From Gibbula magus (lineage: Eukaryota > Mollusca > Gastropoda > Trochida > Trochidae), in contig OW388297.1 in the NCBI GenBank assembly GCA_936450465.1, forward strand, positions 47,940,130-48,004,129: DNA of 64,000 nucleotides, written 5' to 3'. Below are positions 46,101 through 56,984 of this stretch, in pieces. A program made the position numbers and the translations under genes. The notes below the pieces were generated by a model. That model saw only the letters and a list, made by a program, of their open reading frames with translations, was not told the DNA's origin and ran no database searches. Numbering within the stretch: the first letter of the stretch is position 1; every line of letters starts with the position of its first letter.

Positions 46101-49033
46101 TACACTCCGTGGTGGGGAATGTACCAAATTCTTCCATCATTTTCTTTTTCACTCAAAGGGACGATTTGGGCGAAATCCTTGTCAAGAAGATCTTTCATAA
46201 AGGCCTTGTAATCATTGAAGAATGTAGGATTTTTATTGAACTTTCTCTTCAGAGATAATGCTCGTTGCTCTGCTTGTGCCTTGTTATTAGGAAGCTTGAC
46301 TGATGGATCTTTGAAGGGTAAAGCCATTTGATAATGACCATCTTTGAGTTTCTTTGTTTCAGTCATTATTTCTATAAACTGCTTATCATTCTGTGACATC
46401 TCTGGTTTGTCGTTGCTGCTCTTCTCGTTGAATTCTCTGTTGAAATATCCTTTCAATTGGATGTCTAGAGCCTCATCAGATAAAATGTCTGTTCTGTTTA
46501 CAGAGACGTAATTCAGACTGTCCTCTTCACCCGGTCCACATTCCTGCATGAGCCCATTAATTGTCCATCCAAGCAGAGTTCTTACAGCATACGGGCCCTC
46601 GTTCTCACTGTTTATGGTCTCGTGGGGTTCCATTGCCTTTGGCACGTTGTTGCCTATAAGGAGCCCTATCTCAGCATTAATCGGCGGGAGGGAGATATCT
46701 TTCAGATGTGGCCATTGGCGAATGTACTCTTCCTTAGGGATTGTAGCGTTGGAGATTGGCATTTTTACTTGTGTGAAGACAGTTGGTAGTTTTATCCACT
46801 CTGAGCCATGTATGTCTGAAATTTCTAGTCCCTCAATAAGATATGTCTCGACAGCCTTCCTTTGATTCAAAGTGTTTATTGTTATGTCTGTTCTCTTTCC
46901 AGTGACTCTTAGCTCCTTTGCTAAACTTTCTGTACAAAAAGTTGCTGAACTTCCAGTGTCTAGGAAAGCATAGGTCTCAATAAACATATTGCTTGAGCTG
47001 GTCTTTATTCTCACGGGCACGACAGGCATACAGCTTACATTTGCAGTTGTTGTAGAGTTGATGGTGGCGGCAACACTGTTACTTGATACCTTCTTAGGTT
47101 CTGTAGACTGGTCTGTACCTCTATCTCTGGGGTTATCCCGACTGTTGTCATGGAAGCATGTGGCATGGGTCTTCTTACATATCTGACATATCAGTCTGCA
47201 TGGACATTCTTTACTTGTGTGGCCAATCTGCAAACACCCAAAACACAATCCCTTGGGTCTTAGAAACTCGATCTTGTCTTGTAGAGACTGGGTTTGTAAC
47301 TTCCTGCATCTTTCTAGAGTATGATTATTGTCACAAAACCAGCATGGTTTCGAGAATGCCTTAGATTGACTTCTTGGTTTGTTGTCATCTCCTGTAGCAA
47401 CTTTGGGTAGTGTAGGTGCAGTGTCACTCTTCATTTCTTCCTTCTTTATTTCTGATTCAGTGGCAAAACTTCTAAATTTCTTTGGTTTCTCCTTTGATTC
47501 AATTTTCGGCTGGCGCCTGTCTTCACTGATATCGCCAAATATAGGGTTTGACAATATCTGAGCCTGTTTGTCTACAAATTCTACAAGGTGTGAAAATGTG
47601 ACGGATCCTTTCTCTAGGAGGTGAAAGGATGCAGACCTCCATCTTTCTCTTAGCTTGTATGGTAATTTACCGACTAGCTGTCTCAAATTGTTAGCCTGGC
47701 CCAGCTCTCTCATAAACTCTATGTCTTTCATAGTATTGCCGCAACTGGTCAAGAAGATAGAGAAGCTTGTCAAAGCCTCTGCATCTTCTGGCTTGATTGA
47801 TGGCCAGTTGAGCGCCTTGTCCATGTAGGCAGTCGCCAATTTATATCTGTTACCGAATTTCTTCTCTAACAGTGACCTCGCTGTCTGATAGCCTTCAGCT
47901 GGGTCCATATGAATGCAACTCCTCACGAGGTCATTCGGTTCGCCACTGGTGTACTGATCTAAGTAATATAATCTGTCTCTGGGGCTGGCTGTCTTGTCTT
48001 CTATCCCGTGTTCAAATGCTCTGATGAATGTTTTAAATTCGACAGGTTTCCCGCTAAATGTTGGAATCTTTCTAAGTGGAAGGGAAGACAACTTTTGATG
48101 CTCCACGATGAGATGGACTAAATCAGTATGTTGAGGGTGTGTCTGGGGGCTTGTGTTTGGCCTTGACTCTTCTCGTTGAGGTTGGTTAGTCTGTGGAATA
48201 TTGAAAGGCCTAAATTCAACTGCTCGGGGATTTAGGTCTGAACTTTGTCTTTGATTTGAATTGATGACGTAGGACTGGGTGTCGAATTGGTCATAAATCT
48301 CAAATTGTGCATTTGCAATCTCAATTTCCGTTTCTAATTCCAACCTTTCTCTTCTTTGCCTTAACTTATTTTCTTCTTCTTCTCTTCTTTGCCTTAACTT
48401 ATTTTCTTCTTCTTCTCTTCTTTGCTTTGACTTATTTTCTTCTTCTTCAAGCAAATGCATTTCTTCTAGCCTTTTCTTATTTGCTAATAATTCTGCTTTC
48501 TTTGCCATGATATTAATCTTTGCTGAACGGACAGAGCTTGTCTTAGATCCTGTTTGAGAAACACTATCTTTAGGCCTGACATCACTGGGGATTTCAGGGC
48601 TGACATCAGGACTCATATAGCTCTGTTTTAACCAGGTAGAGATGTCTGTATGAAATTCCATAAATTCATTGCTTTCTGTTTGATACAGCTCTACGGCTTT
48701 ATCTTTCTCAACCTGAATGTCCAGTTTATCAATGTAGTCCTTAGCGGAAGCTTGAAACTTTTCAAATAACTCTTCCCATATTCTTAGTTCATTGGCTACA
48801 GCATCAAAATCCTCTTCTTCATCTTTCAAATACAAAATCTGCCTTGTCTTGCCCAACAATTTTTGGTGTAGATGTTTCCTCTGTTCTAATACCATGTTTA
48901 ACATATAAGATTGTCCCTTTTCTGTTGGTTTTCTAGATCTTGTTTCTGACACTGTAGATTTACTCTTACTAATTGTTAGGTCTTCCAGATTGCTATTGAG
49001 ATTGGCTGTATCACTTAGTGCTTTAGCTTCCAT
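43103..49033 (-). CDS. BEL/Pao gag-pol polyprotein
   Basis: A 1,976-codon ORF without stops. Gag: charged coiled-coil region with three near-identical E(E)NKxxQRREEE units (about 195-230), a DUF1759-like domain (about 320-490), and zinc knuckles CWFCDNNHTLERC (564-576) and CFGCLQIGHTSKEC (597-610), with a further Cys/His cluster at 616-628. Pol: aspartic protease with DTGS (692-695); reverse transcriptase (about 950-1180) with ALMADIEAMF and YVDD (1111-1114); RNase H region with SDAS (1291-1294), LEL (1335-1337) and TDS (1365-1367); integrase with an HHCC-type segment (about 1614-1654) and acidic triad D1687, D1749, E1799; C-terminal DUF5641-like domain (about 1870-1965). The domain order PR-RT-RH-IN with these features is that of the BEL/Pao superfamily. 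All catalytic residues I looked for are present. Confidence 0.97.
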   Translation of the reverse strand: MEAKALSDTANLNSNLEDLTISKSKSTVSETRSRKPTEKGQSYMLNMVLEQRKHLHQKLLGKTRQILYLKDEEEDFDAVANELRIWEELFEKFQASAKDYIDKLDIQVEKDKAVELYQTESNEFMEFHTDISTWLKQSYMSPDVSPEIPSDVRPKDSVSQTGSKTSSVRSAKINIMAKKAELLANKKRLEEMHLLEEEENKSKQRREEEENKLRQRREEEENKLRQRRERLELETEIEIANAQFEIYDQFDTQSYVINSNQRQSSDLNPRAVEFRPFNIPQTNQPQREESRPNTSPQTHPQHTDLVHLIVEHQKLSSLPLRKIPTFSGKPVEFKTFIRAFEHGIEDKTASPRDRLYYLDQYTSGEPNDLVRSCIHMDPAEGYQTARSLLEKKFGNRYKLATAYMDKALNWPSIKPEDAEALTSFSIFLTSCGNTMKDIEFMRELGQANNLRQLVGKLPYKLRERWRSASFHLLEKGSVTFSHLVEFVDKQAQILSNPIFGDISEDRRQPKIESKEKPKKFRSFATESEIKKEEMKSDTAPTLPKVATGDDNKPRSQSKAFSKPCWFCDNNHTLERCRKLQTQSLQDKIEFLRPKGLCFGCLQIGHTSKECPCRLICQICKKTHATCFHDNSRDNPRDRGTDQSTEPKKVSSNSVAATINSTTTANVSCMPVVPVRIKTSSSNMFIETYAFLDTGSSATFCTESLAKELRVTGKRTDITINTLNQRKAVETYLIEGLEISDIHGSEWIKLPTVFTQVKMPISNATIPKEEYIRQWPHLKDISLPPINAEIGLLIGNNVPKAMEPHETINSENEGPYAVRTLLGWTINGLMQECGPGEEDSLNYVSVNRTDILSDEALDIQLKGYFNREFNEKSSNDKPEMSQNDKQFIEIMTETKKLKDGHYQMALPFKDPSVKLPNNKAQAEQRALSLKRKFNKNPTFFNDYKAFMKDLLDKDFAQIVPLSEKENDGRIWYIPHHGVYHPKKPEKIRVVFDCAAEYKGYSLNKELLQGPDLTNTLLGVLLRFRQYPVALMADIEAMFYQVRVQPNNYDVLRFLWWPNGNIEEKVEEYQMKVHLFGAASSPSCANFALKETAKDNRENFSKEVLQTVEKNFYVDDCLKSVESEEEAISMATDLRKLCEKGGFRLTKWISNSRPVIDSIPEEDRAKEVKDLDIDDNLPLERALGVQWCVESDKFKFKIAIKDRPATRRGILSTVSSVYDPLGFAGPFILKAKGILQDLCRLKIGWDDAIPTAIQEEWDKWLRELKELDQLLIDRCIQSKNSDNSVENQIHHFSDASQSGYGTVSYLRQRNENGDIDCKFLMSKSRVAPLKEITIPRLELAAATISVRVDSLLRRELEIPIHQSYFWTDSMSVLRYISNNSSRFHTFVANRVSVIHDGSSPSQWKYVDTKLNPADEASRGLSIGTFLKDTRWFNGPDFLHAEESLWPNQESVSLTIPNEDTEVKKVAHANLIDHQTPCTELDSLINHYSDWFALKKAVAWLLKIRGALLDRSKARKGITVIPIKQSSSLTVRNLEESEDAIIRYVQMQSFPREVEVLKSRNEDKVGKGSPLCKLDPFIDNGLLRVGGRLNQARMPEISKHPVILPKNSHVSRLIIRHIHIQCGHSGRNFVLSSLFQRYWMIKANAAVRKEINSCVRCRREHAPVGNQKMADLPSERVTPDKSPFTYVGVDYFGPFNVKQRRSHVKRYGVLFTCLTTRAVHIEVAQSLDTDSCINALRRFISRRGQVTKMWSDNGTNFVGTERELKEELERWNKNQIHQEMLQRNIEWTFNPPAGSHHGGVWERQIRTVRKILRSVVKEQTLDEETLQTVLCEIESIINNRPISRASDDPGDLEALTPNHLLLMKKMPALPPGMVDDNYPRRRWRQVQYMADLFWKRWTREYLPLLQERQKWVKLRRNLKKGDVVLIVDHLAPCSSWAMGRVAELFMDTKGIVRSVKVMTQSSQLKRPISKLCLLLENDC

Positions 49034-49206
49034 ATTTCAAGGGTATGGCTTAACGAAGGTTACTTACAGTTTTTGAGTTCCTTAATTATCCAATCACAAT
49101 AATCCAATGCACATAATCCAATGAAAGCGATCCACACAATTCTTAATCCTCAGTTCCTGATTGTTCCTGATTCTTACACATCCTGGGTTTTAGGTTTTTT
49201 CAACTT
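49034..49206 (-). other. 5' untranslated leader of the BEL/Pao element
   Basis: This is the 173 bp between the 5' LTR and the gag start. A primer-binding site would be expected next to 49206, but the minus strand there reads AAGTTGAAAAAACC and lacks an obvious tRNA-complementary TGG start. Short direct repeats 'aatccaat' and 'ttcctga' are present. Confidence 0.5.
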
Positions 49207-49789
49207 TGTAGGATGTGTTTTTTCTTAATATCTCTTAGTCACTTAGGTATCCAGGTTTCCAACACAAACACAGATGATGATTCCATATAGATTTAATCCG
49301 GTACAGATACAGTCCAATAATTTCTCGATGTATGATACTTTGACGATGTTGATTTCCTTATTCGATCAGTTTGCTGATTTGGTTGAAAAACCATAGACTA
49401 ACTTAGCTTCTTACTACTCGGATCTTACTTCTTACTGTGATGAAATCTTACTGAAGTCTGAGAGAACTTTCCCAGGGGCAGTATTTAGCCACGATGCTTA
49501 TCAGGTTCAGATCTTCAAGCTAGCCAGTCTTAGACTTAACAACCAATTGTTTTACAAGGACAATTTCGAAGCTGACAGGACAATTAAACCGTTAAAAGGA
49601 AAATGTTCCGGTAATTTGCTTAACTGCTGTGAACTATCTAAACATTTGGACAGCTCACATCAGGGGGAAACTTTATGGGGTGTCACAGCATGCAGCGTGA
49701 AGGTCTGAGTACCATTGTACTGACAAGCACCGTGGGAATATTCTTACATACAACAAACTACCAAAAAGTATCAAAATTTGGATCTTACA
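49207..49789 (-). repeat. 5' LTR of the BEL/Pao element
   Basis: 583 bp with the same TG and CA ends as the copy at 42265. It should contain the element's promoter. It is followed outward by the ATGGG target duplication. Confidence 0.95.
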
Positions 49790-50319
49790 ATGGGCTTTCC
49801 ATCTTCTTCAAGTTTTCTAAATGTTACCAGGTGACAAAAAAATGTACTTACTTTCTTTACTCAGTTTGTTATATTCTGCCTGCACAAGTTACTGTATTTG
49901 ATAATTCTTATGAAATGAAGCCTGACATCAATCGGTGTACTATTTCTGACTAAAAGGCAAATACAAACTCCAAGTTGTTTCTTGCCAATTAACCCTTTAC
50001 CTGCTAATACAGAAATGGTCAAGTATATCGGTTGTTATCTATGACCAATCCTAGAGCTTATGTGTTCTATCTTCAGTCTCCTGATTAATCTACTTTCAGT
50101 CCAGTTAGCTAATCAACATACTTTGGTTCTGATTGATTGTTTTTATCATAGACCAGCTTATCAGCTTAGTGAACGATCAGGCGATTTGATATGAAAGTAG
50201 CCTAGCAGTGTGTGAGTAACAAAGGATTGCTAAAGTATAGCTTGCTTCCCTTGACTGTAAAAATGGAACATTTTAGTGTACCATATACCATAGACTATGG
50301 ATGTCAATCTGTTTACTCA

Positions 50320-50590
50320 ATACTGTATACTTCCATTCCAACCTGAGAAGTTTATACACACCAGTTTTGTCTAGTGGGATGGTTTGAGTATCAATTTGAA
50401 CTTTGGAGATTTATACACATCCACTAGACTCGGAGGACTTTATACAGCAATTGTGTCTACTGTTTGAAGTTCTGGACTATAAATTATGAGCCTCAACTTG
50501 TACTAGGGAATTTATAATCATCACTCGAACCTGAGAAGCTTATGCATAAATTCTGTCTACCACTTGAACTCCTAACACCATCATATTTAT
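50320..50590. repeat. Degenerate tandem repeat, about 50-60 bp units
   Basis: The phrase 'aacctgagaagtttatacacac..ttttgtcta' (50339) recurs in diverged form at about 50400 ('actttggagatttatacacatcc'), 50430 ('cggaggactttatacagcaattgtgtctactgtttgaa'), 50500 and 50525 ('aacctgagaagcttatgcataaattctgtctaccacttgaa'). Confidence 0.6.
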
Positions 50591-51223
50591 CCAGTGTATA
50601 TCCCAACTGGACAAGTACAGCCTCAAGATCACATTTCGCTGGCAGGTGAACCCACAACCACCTGTGTTTGATCTATGTGTCCTGTATTAATCTGAGATCT
50701 GATGGTCACAGCTACAGGCCCGGCTCTGGCAGCTCATATCTCAGTCTATGCCTTATGTAACAGCCTTGACAAGCTCTAAGCAGGCAGATTTCAAACAGGG
50801 CTGCTGCAAGGTTGTCGCTCCCTCCATCCTTTCTTATGTACAAGTGCGGAAGTTTATGGCTCAAGAGCTTGGATCATATCTGGGCCAGCATAAATACAGT
50901 TCCTGCTTGTTCACTTGTTGGTTTGCTTCTTAAGGGATTGGATCACTTTTCTCATGCAGCCGTTTCATACATGAACGTCCTGTATCAAAATGTGCACCAA
51001 ATATTATGGATGTATACAAACAGGAAATTTCAATCTTCTCCGACAAAGGTAGGGTTTTGTGCTTAGTTTGTGTATTTAAATCTAGGGTGAATGCAATAGA
51101 ATATCTATTAAGTAAACCTGTAATAAATGAAGCTTTTTTGTAACAATATTCAATGTATCTTTAGATTGTAATTTCTAGAAGATTCTAGAAGTTGGTGTAA
51201 TATAAAGCGAGGATATTATTTGA

Positions 51224-51345
51224 ATGATCAACTTCTTTGTTTCCCAATGGTGACATTTTGGTACAGATCCTTATAATTATGCTTGATAACGATATAAAGA
51301 TCTATATCGAAACGTCGCCATTGTGAAATAAAGCAGTTGATCATC
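51224..51345. repeat. Imperfect inverted repeat, Penelope-like / foldback remnant
   Basis: 'gatcaacttctttgtttccc' from 51226, followed by 'aatggtgac', is an imperfect inverted copy of 'gtcgccattgtgaaataaag' followed by 'cagttgatc', ending near 51341 (about 24 of 29 pairs). Between them 'cgatataaagatctatatcg' forms a 7-bp hairpin directly followed by AAAC. The 'cgaaacgtcgccattgtgaaataaag' context resembles terminal regions of Penelope-like elements that carry hammerhead motifs. The CUGANGA core box is degenerate here (TTGATAA). Confidence 0.45.
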
Positions 51346-52820
51346 CATATAATAGCCTTGTCTTTCTGTTTCTGTAATACTTGAAGACCTATAAGTTTTC
51401 AATTATCCTAGTTGTTTTCATCCTATTTATTCAACTTTCTGTAAGATTTAAAAGAAAGAACTTGATGTTCACTCAGTATGATTTCAGATCATTTTAGAAA
51501 CTTTATTTAAGAAATGTATTTTCTACTTCCAACATGATTGTTCATATATGTTAATTTCCTTATATAGATAAAAAATAGATTTAAAAGTCATTTCAACTTT
51601 GTATTTCCTTCTTTAACTAACTTCTTTTTAGCAAGAACTTGTTCACAAACAGTGTGAATGTGATCTGAAATAAATTTAATTTGACGTGGTATAAATAAGA
51701 AAAACCTTCCACTAAGTAACCTGGGAGGGAGAGAACAAAGCACCTGATTGTAGAATTACCATAAACAAGAGCGCGACTTGTTATGCGTAGTTGCGTGAGT
51801 GCTGTTTACACCAGCTTGACAGAGCTCGTTTGAATCGCTAATAGTCGAACCTGGCAGGAAGGGATCTCTGTAATTGACAAAAATATGTTAATTAGTGCTT
51901 GGCTTGTTATAGCCTCTTGACATTGACCATATATAGTTGTAAACAGACTGGCAGGTCTCTTGCTGTGCTGGTCAGATGGTTGAGTTAAATCTCAATTAAA
52001 ATCGACTTGACCATGTGGACATTTTTCATCACCATTTTGTTTATTAATGATATGTGGATAATTTGGATGATTACTTGAATCAAGACATGAATATCATGAT
52101 TTGCAAAATATTTAAATCATTATAATTCTTTTACAAAATGTGTATCATAATTGGTTGAACAATTTGGTTTTATTGCTAAGAAGCTATGGAAAGGCTTGTT
52201 TTGATCAAAATGTTGCTTTTAGTCTATATCCTTGATTTTATCATGAAAGACAATGGCTGGAATATTTTTAGGTTCTATTTTATTTAGTGAACTTGTGCAT
52301 TGAAAATCAAAAGTAAAAAAGTAAAGAATCAAAACATATTTTTATTTTTAAAATATTTTGTATAAGTAATTAAATATATGCTATTTTTCAACTATCATGA
52401 TTAATTTTTTATTAATAATTTCTATAGGAAAATTCCACTGAAAAAATTCCGCATTGCATTCCATACTGTCACAGTTAAGTACATGGTGTCTTCTATCTGG
52501 AGTTTAGACTTCCTGTGTCCACAGTGTGATGTTGATGACTCATCAATTTCTGTCTGCTCAGTGTCACCCTGCCTGTACACAGTCAATACAATATTGAAAT
52601 ATGAATATGAAAATATATGAAATTGAAGTTATGATAAGTTTAATTCAGACTTGACCCTTATGCTCCTGCTGTTGTGATTTTCTGAGTTATTTGCTTTGCA
52701 AAATCTGAGTTATGATTCCTAAACGTTGTGCAGTCACGCACAAATTTGTTGGCCCTAGTTGCATTAGGAAGTAAAGGGTTAATATCTTTCCCCTTCTGCA
52801 GTATAGATAAGCCACTGTGT

Positions 52821-52963
52821 ATTAACTCTTTGCCTGCTGCATTTATTATTGTTAAACCATTGAATGGCTGCTTTTCAAGAACTAAGGGACTGATACCAGT
52901 TTCCAAGGATAGAGAGACAGACGTACATGGAGTATTACTGCATTAGGATGTAAAGGGTTAATG
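52821..52963. mobile_element. Small TTAA-flanked MITE
   Basis: TTAACTCTTTGCCTGCTGCAT at 52821 and the inverted end ATGTAAAGGGTTAA at 52963 delimit about 143 bp. A second right end of the same family, GCATTAGGAAGTAAAGGGTTAA, lies just upstream at about 52760-52783. Confidence 0.5.
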
Positions 52964-54689
52964 TGTGACATCATGCAACCGGCAAGTTCAGAATATAAAG
53001 GAGTGACTGTTTGATAAGGGGTCAATAAACAAAGCAACAGAAACTAAAACCCTTCATTAAAGGAATACATTCAATCTGTAAAAGAACACTGAATCATTAT
53101 GCAAAATCTTGTCCTGTTTTAGCATAAGATTGGCTGTCAGTAATGATGTTTACAAAATTTATATCCGAAGTCTGTCCACATAATTTTAACCAGTATTGTG
53201 GAAACGTTCTTCAACTGGACCACTGACCACTCATCCTTTTCTATGTATAATTGGACATTGTGCTGCTGTTAAAAATCCATGTATATTTGAATGTTGCCTC
53301 TGCAGTATATATCAATGGTCAGTGTGTCAGACTTGATCTACATCCAGTACAAGTTTCAAATGAATTGTTCTCATTCCAGTTCATTGCAATTCATAGTAAA
53401 TGGTGTTGCACGTTTTCTCCCTGCGACAAGAACAGTCAACCTGAAATAAGGGAAATATTTTTGATTGAACCCAATAATTTTGAATGAATCCAATATCACT
53501 TTTCTCAAACATCTTCCCCTATAGACATCCGTCAAGTTTTTATGTGTTAATTTCCCCAAGTGTCCTCAAGTTTCCTCAAGTTTCCTCAAATGTGATCGGC
53601 TGGTTTTATTAGGTTATAGATATGAATCAAAGCAACATATATATACACATACAGCTATCTACCAGTAAACAAGGAATAAACTGTTGGAACATGATCAGAA
53701 TATCTTTGTTCAGTAGTATGCAGTTTGAATAGTAATTCATGTTGATGGTTTCCGATTTCTGTTTGTGTTTGTTGTTTGTGCATATTTCTTATGGATTTCT
53801 TACAAGAGTTGAAGCTAATTCTGACCCCTAGGTAAGTTTATTATACTGACTTTAATCTTAAGTAGGTTTTTGAATCTATATATATTTAATATTTCATTTG
53901 ATGGTAATGTTTTCTTTACTTCAGAGTGACCCAAGGGAACCATATTTTGATATTCTAGGGAGACTCAATGACTTTTCCAATATATATATATTGTCAGTTG
54001 AAATGGAAAAAAAAAAGAATAACACTTTCTGTTGGCTTCTATTTCCAAGCTAGATGTTCATGGTTTGAAAACTGTAGAATCATCCTGAATAATTTCAACG
54101 CATTATTCTCATCGATTAGTACAGATGTCCAGTGAAGGATATGGCTGTATTCAGAATGAACATTATGCCGTCGGCAAACCTACATATCTGTAAAATGTGA
54201 ACAGTATTTGTATGAAATATTTTATGCTGTGTTTCCATTGATCAGGACAGGTGGCAGACATATTCAACAAGGGCTTCAACTAGAGTCTATATACTCAAGT
54301 CTTTGTCACTCTGAATGGGTGAACTTATTGATTGGTAGTTTCATCATAATATGTGAACATATTCATTGAGTGTCACAGTGTGAGATATGCGACATACTCA
54401 AGTACCGACTGACAGTCCATGAATATTGGGTTATGTTTGTTCGAAGGTAAGAGGATTAGCTTGTTGACTTGTTTATCTTATCTGACAATGTTGACAACAT
54501 TATGAAGTTTGACAATGTCCATCAACTTTGAAGAGGCATAATCCATTTTTCAAGTGTTTTGTTTCAAAATTCTTTATGTATTCACAGAGAAAAGATGTCC
54601 TTTGTTTGGGGTGAGGATATTTGGATTTTTGTGTCAGTTAATATTTCCCCTCATACAGAATAGTTATCAACAGCAGTCAAAGTTGCCAT

Positions 54690-54775
54690 GTTTTCTGGTA
54701 TAATTTGAACCAGGGACCTCTTGATTTAAAGTTAACATGCTTACCGCTGCGTCATCCTGCACCCTTCTGTGTGAA
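54690..54775 (-). mobile_element. SINE head fragment, minus strand
   Basis: 'tttgaaccagggacctcttgattta' and 'catgcttaccgctgcgtcatcctgcac' read on the minus strand as degenerate A box, CAAGAGGTCC and B-box sequence in the order of the full-length SINE head. Confidence 0.55.
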
Positions 54776-55650
54776 AGATGAATTTTCAAATCTTCTACAA
54801 GTACCGTTGGTTGACAAGAGATTATTAACTGGGGGAGTGTGTCATATGACTTTTACGAAATGAATGTGAATTTTTGTATTGCCCGAGTGAGAGCGAGTTT
54901 TGTAAAAGCCATATGGCACACTTTCGAGTGTAATTATTTCTTGTTTACCCATTCTATGTCAATTGATTCTCGTAAAAATAGTCAGGAAACGGCCCACTCA
55001 TCTAACAACAGCAAGCCACAGTGATGTCGTGAACAATCATTTTATGACATCACAGTCGACAAAATACAAGAAGTCGCGGTGAAACAATCGTTGCTCGGCA
55101 AACATATTATGTGCACATATGTTCATATCAATAATATTAACTCAATTTCAACCATATGGATAATAAATAGAGATAATTTCTTTCAATCTTGGAAATTCAA
55201 AAGGTTTGCATAAATATGGAATGAGCTGTTTGAGATTCGAAACCTCAGATAACCTGGAATTTAGTACTTTTGAGACGTGTACTTCTCAGATGTTGGACTG
55301 ACTGGTCCTACCAGTCACCAACCCTTATCCTAGTCATGATATGAATGTAGTCTGTGGTACAGCACACACCAAGACAAAGAAAGTTATCTGTGAAAGAACG
55401 ATTGAAATAACAAACAAGGAAATTTTACATTTTCACATTCACACTAAATTTCCTATTTTAACAAGATGGGAAGATGCATATTGTGTATGTTATTTCAAAT
55501 AGGCTTGTCTTAAAAAAAGAAACTTATCATGTGACAAAAGATTGCATCAAGTATTTCCTCCTGGGATGAGATTTACGTGATCATCTGCATGACAAGTTGT
55601 CTGAGGTCATCAGGGTCAAATCTAAGAGAAACTTGGACAGATGAATTCAG

Positions 55651-55905
55651 ATCAAGAGATTGGAGATTGAAATCCTGCCAGGATCTCTGTAATTTTGCTG
55701 TAGAGAACTGTTCTACATGCAGTAAGTTTTGGGTTAAAGGCTACATTGTAGTTTGATGCAGTGGCACTAATTGTTTGCTAATTACAGAAGAGGTGTGTAG
55801 GTTTCACTGAAATTTATGTTACAATGGTGATACAGGCTTTCTCCGAGGAATAAACTTGTCAGAGCAATGTATAGTAAGAAAAATGCTCTTGACTGTCGCA
55901 TTAAA
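55651..55905 (+). mobile_element. Diverged SINE, 5' head partly lost
   Basis: 'atcaagagattggagattgaaatcctgccagg', 'tgtagagaactgttctacatgcagtaag', 'gtgtgtaggtttcactg', 'caggctttctcc' and 'aaaatgctcttgactgtcgcattaaatg' follow the full SINE order from just before the B box to near the tail. Confidence 0.8.
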
Positions 55906-56984
55906 TGAACTACTTCATATAATTTCATTTTTAATAAATACAGTTCTTTTCTTTTGGTACCAATTAATATTGTATTCGTACAAAAAATTAGTTGTATATC
56001 AGTCATGATCTTCAGTAGGGTAATCTAGACTTGATTGTTATGGAGGAGAAAGTTATTAGTCTGAACGACCTATCTATCACCATCTTTGTAACAGGTGGCG
56101 TGGCTATTTTAGTGCATTATGTCATTGATACATTTCCCTATTCAGCTGGTGATTATAAGCAAGGTATGAAAGTGGTTATGGGAAGTTATTTACATGATAA
56201 AAATAAACATTACTTTGTCATATATTTATTATTTGACTGAATGGTAGCTGTAACCCTTTCTTTTCCAAAATGTAATACTTATTCCTATCAACCCTGCAAG
56301 ATAAAAAAAAACCTGTTTTTGTTGTTGAACTCTGACACTTTAATGACAAATCCCAACAGTTAACAGTTGCGCTCTCTCAAATAATGATGTCGTCATATGG
56401 AATATTTTATACCTAAGAACCAAGGTGTTATTAGCTTGATTTCGATAGATATCAACCGATAGATAGACATGTTGGTTCGTCTGACTCATTATATTTATCA
56501 GTAAATGTAGACATATGCTGTGATAGTCTTTCCTGATAAGTTAAGTACAGACAATTTGTGTACCGCATTTGATCTACTGGGGTAATAGATGTTGTTTTAA
56601 CAAAGACGTATGCAGTGTTTGAAATAATGCCTGCCATCATTGCCAATTTAAAATCAGGCCATTTGCAAAAATGGTCAACATGCTTGTCTCATTTATGTTG
56701 CATTTATAGCTTGTTGCATTTATGATAAGCTAATAGTCAACATTGGAGGGCTGGTTGCATTTTCAAACCAATAGCCCCAGTGCCTGTGATACTATTAAGC
56801 ACACTTATGGTGATCGAGGACATTGTTAATTGTTTCATTTCAAAACGATATTAGTCCCAAGTTTTAATAACATTCTATCTCGAACGGCTGGGTACAGTTG
56901 TGGCTAAGAAATGGGCGTCTAGATGCACATTAGATTAATTACGGTACTTGTGTTAGTAGTTAGTAGTAAATGAACCATATATGA

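Larger units (their letters stand above)
42260..49794 (-). mobile_element. Complete BEL/Pao LTR retrotransposon
   Basis: The element is 7,525 bp (42265-49789) between perfect 5-bp target duplications ATGGG (42260-42264 and 49790-49794). Two 583-bp LTRs begin TG and end CA. One intact gag-pol ORF lies between them on the minus strand, so the element is antisense to the SVIL gene whose intron or flank it occupies. A purine-rich tract (AGGGGCCGGAA on the minus strand) abuts the 3' LTR. I see no clear primer-binding site next to the 5' LTR and no envelope ORF. No differences were seen between the LTRs on reading, which points to a recent insertion. Confidence 0.96.

Noticed and set aside
52525..52600. 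Exon-like segment after 'tgtgtccacag'
   Set aside because: The frame in the required phase runs into a stop without a donor, and the protein shows no supervillin character.
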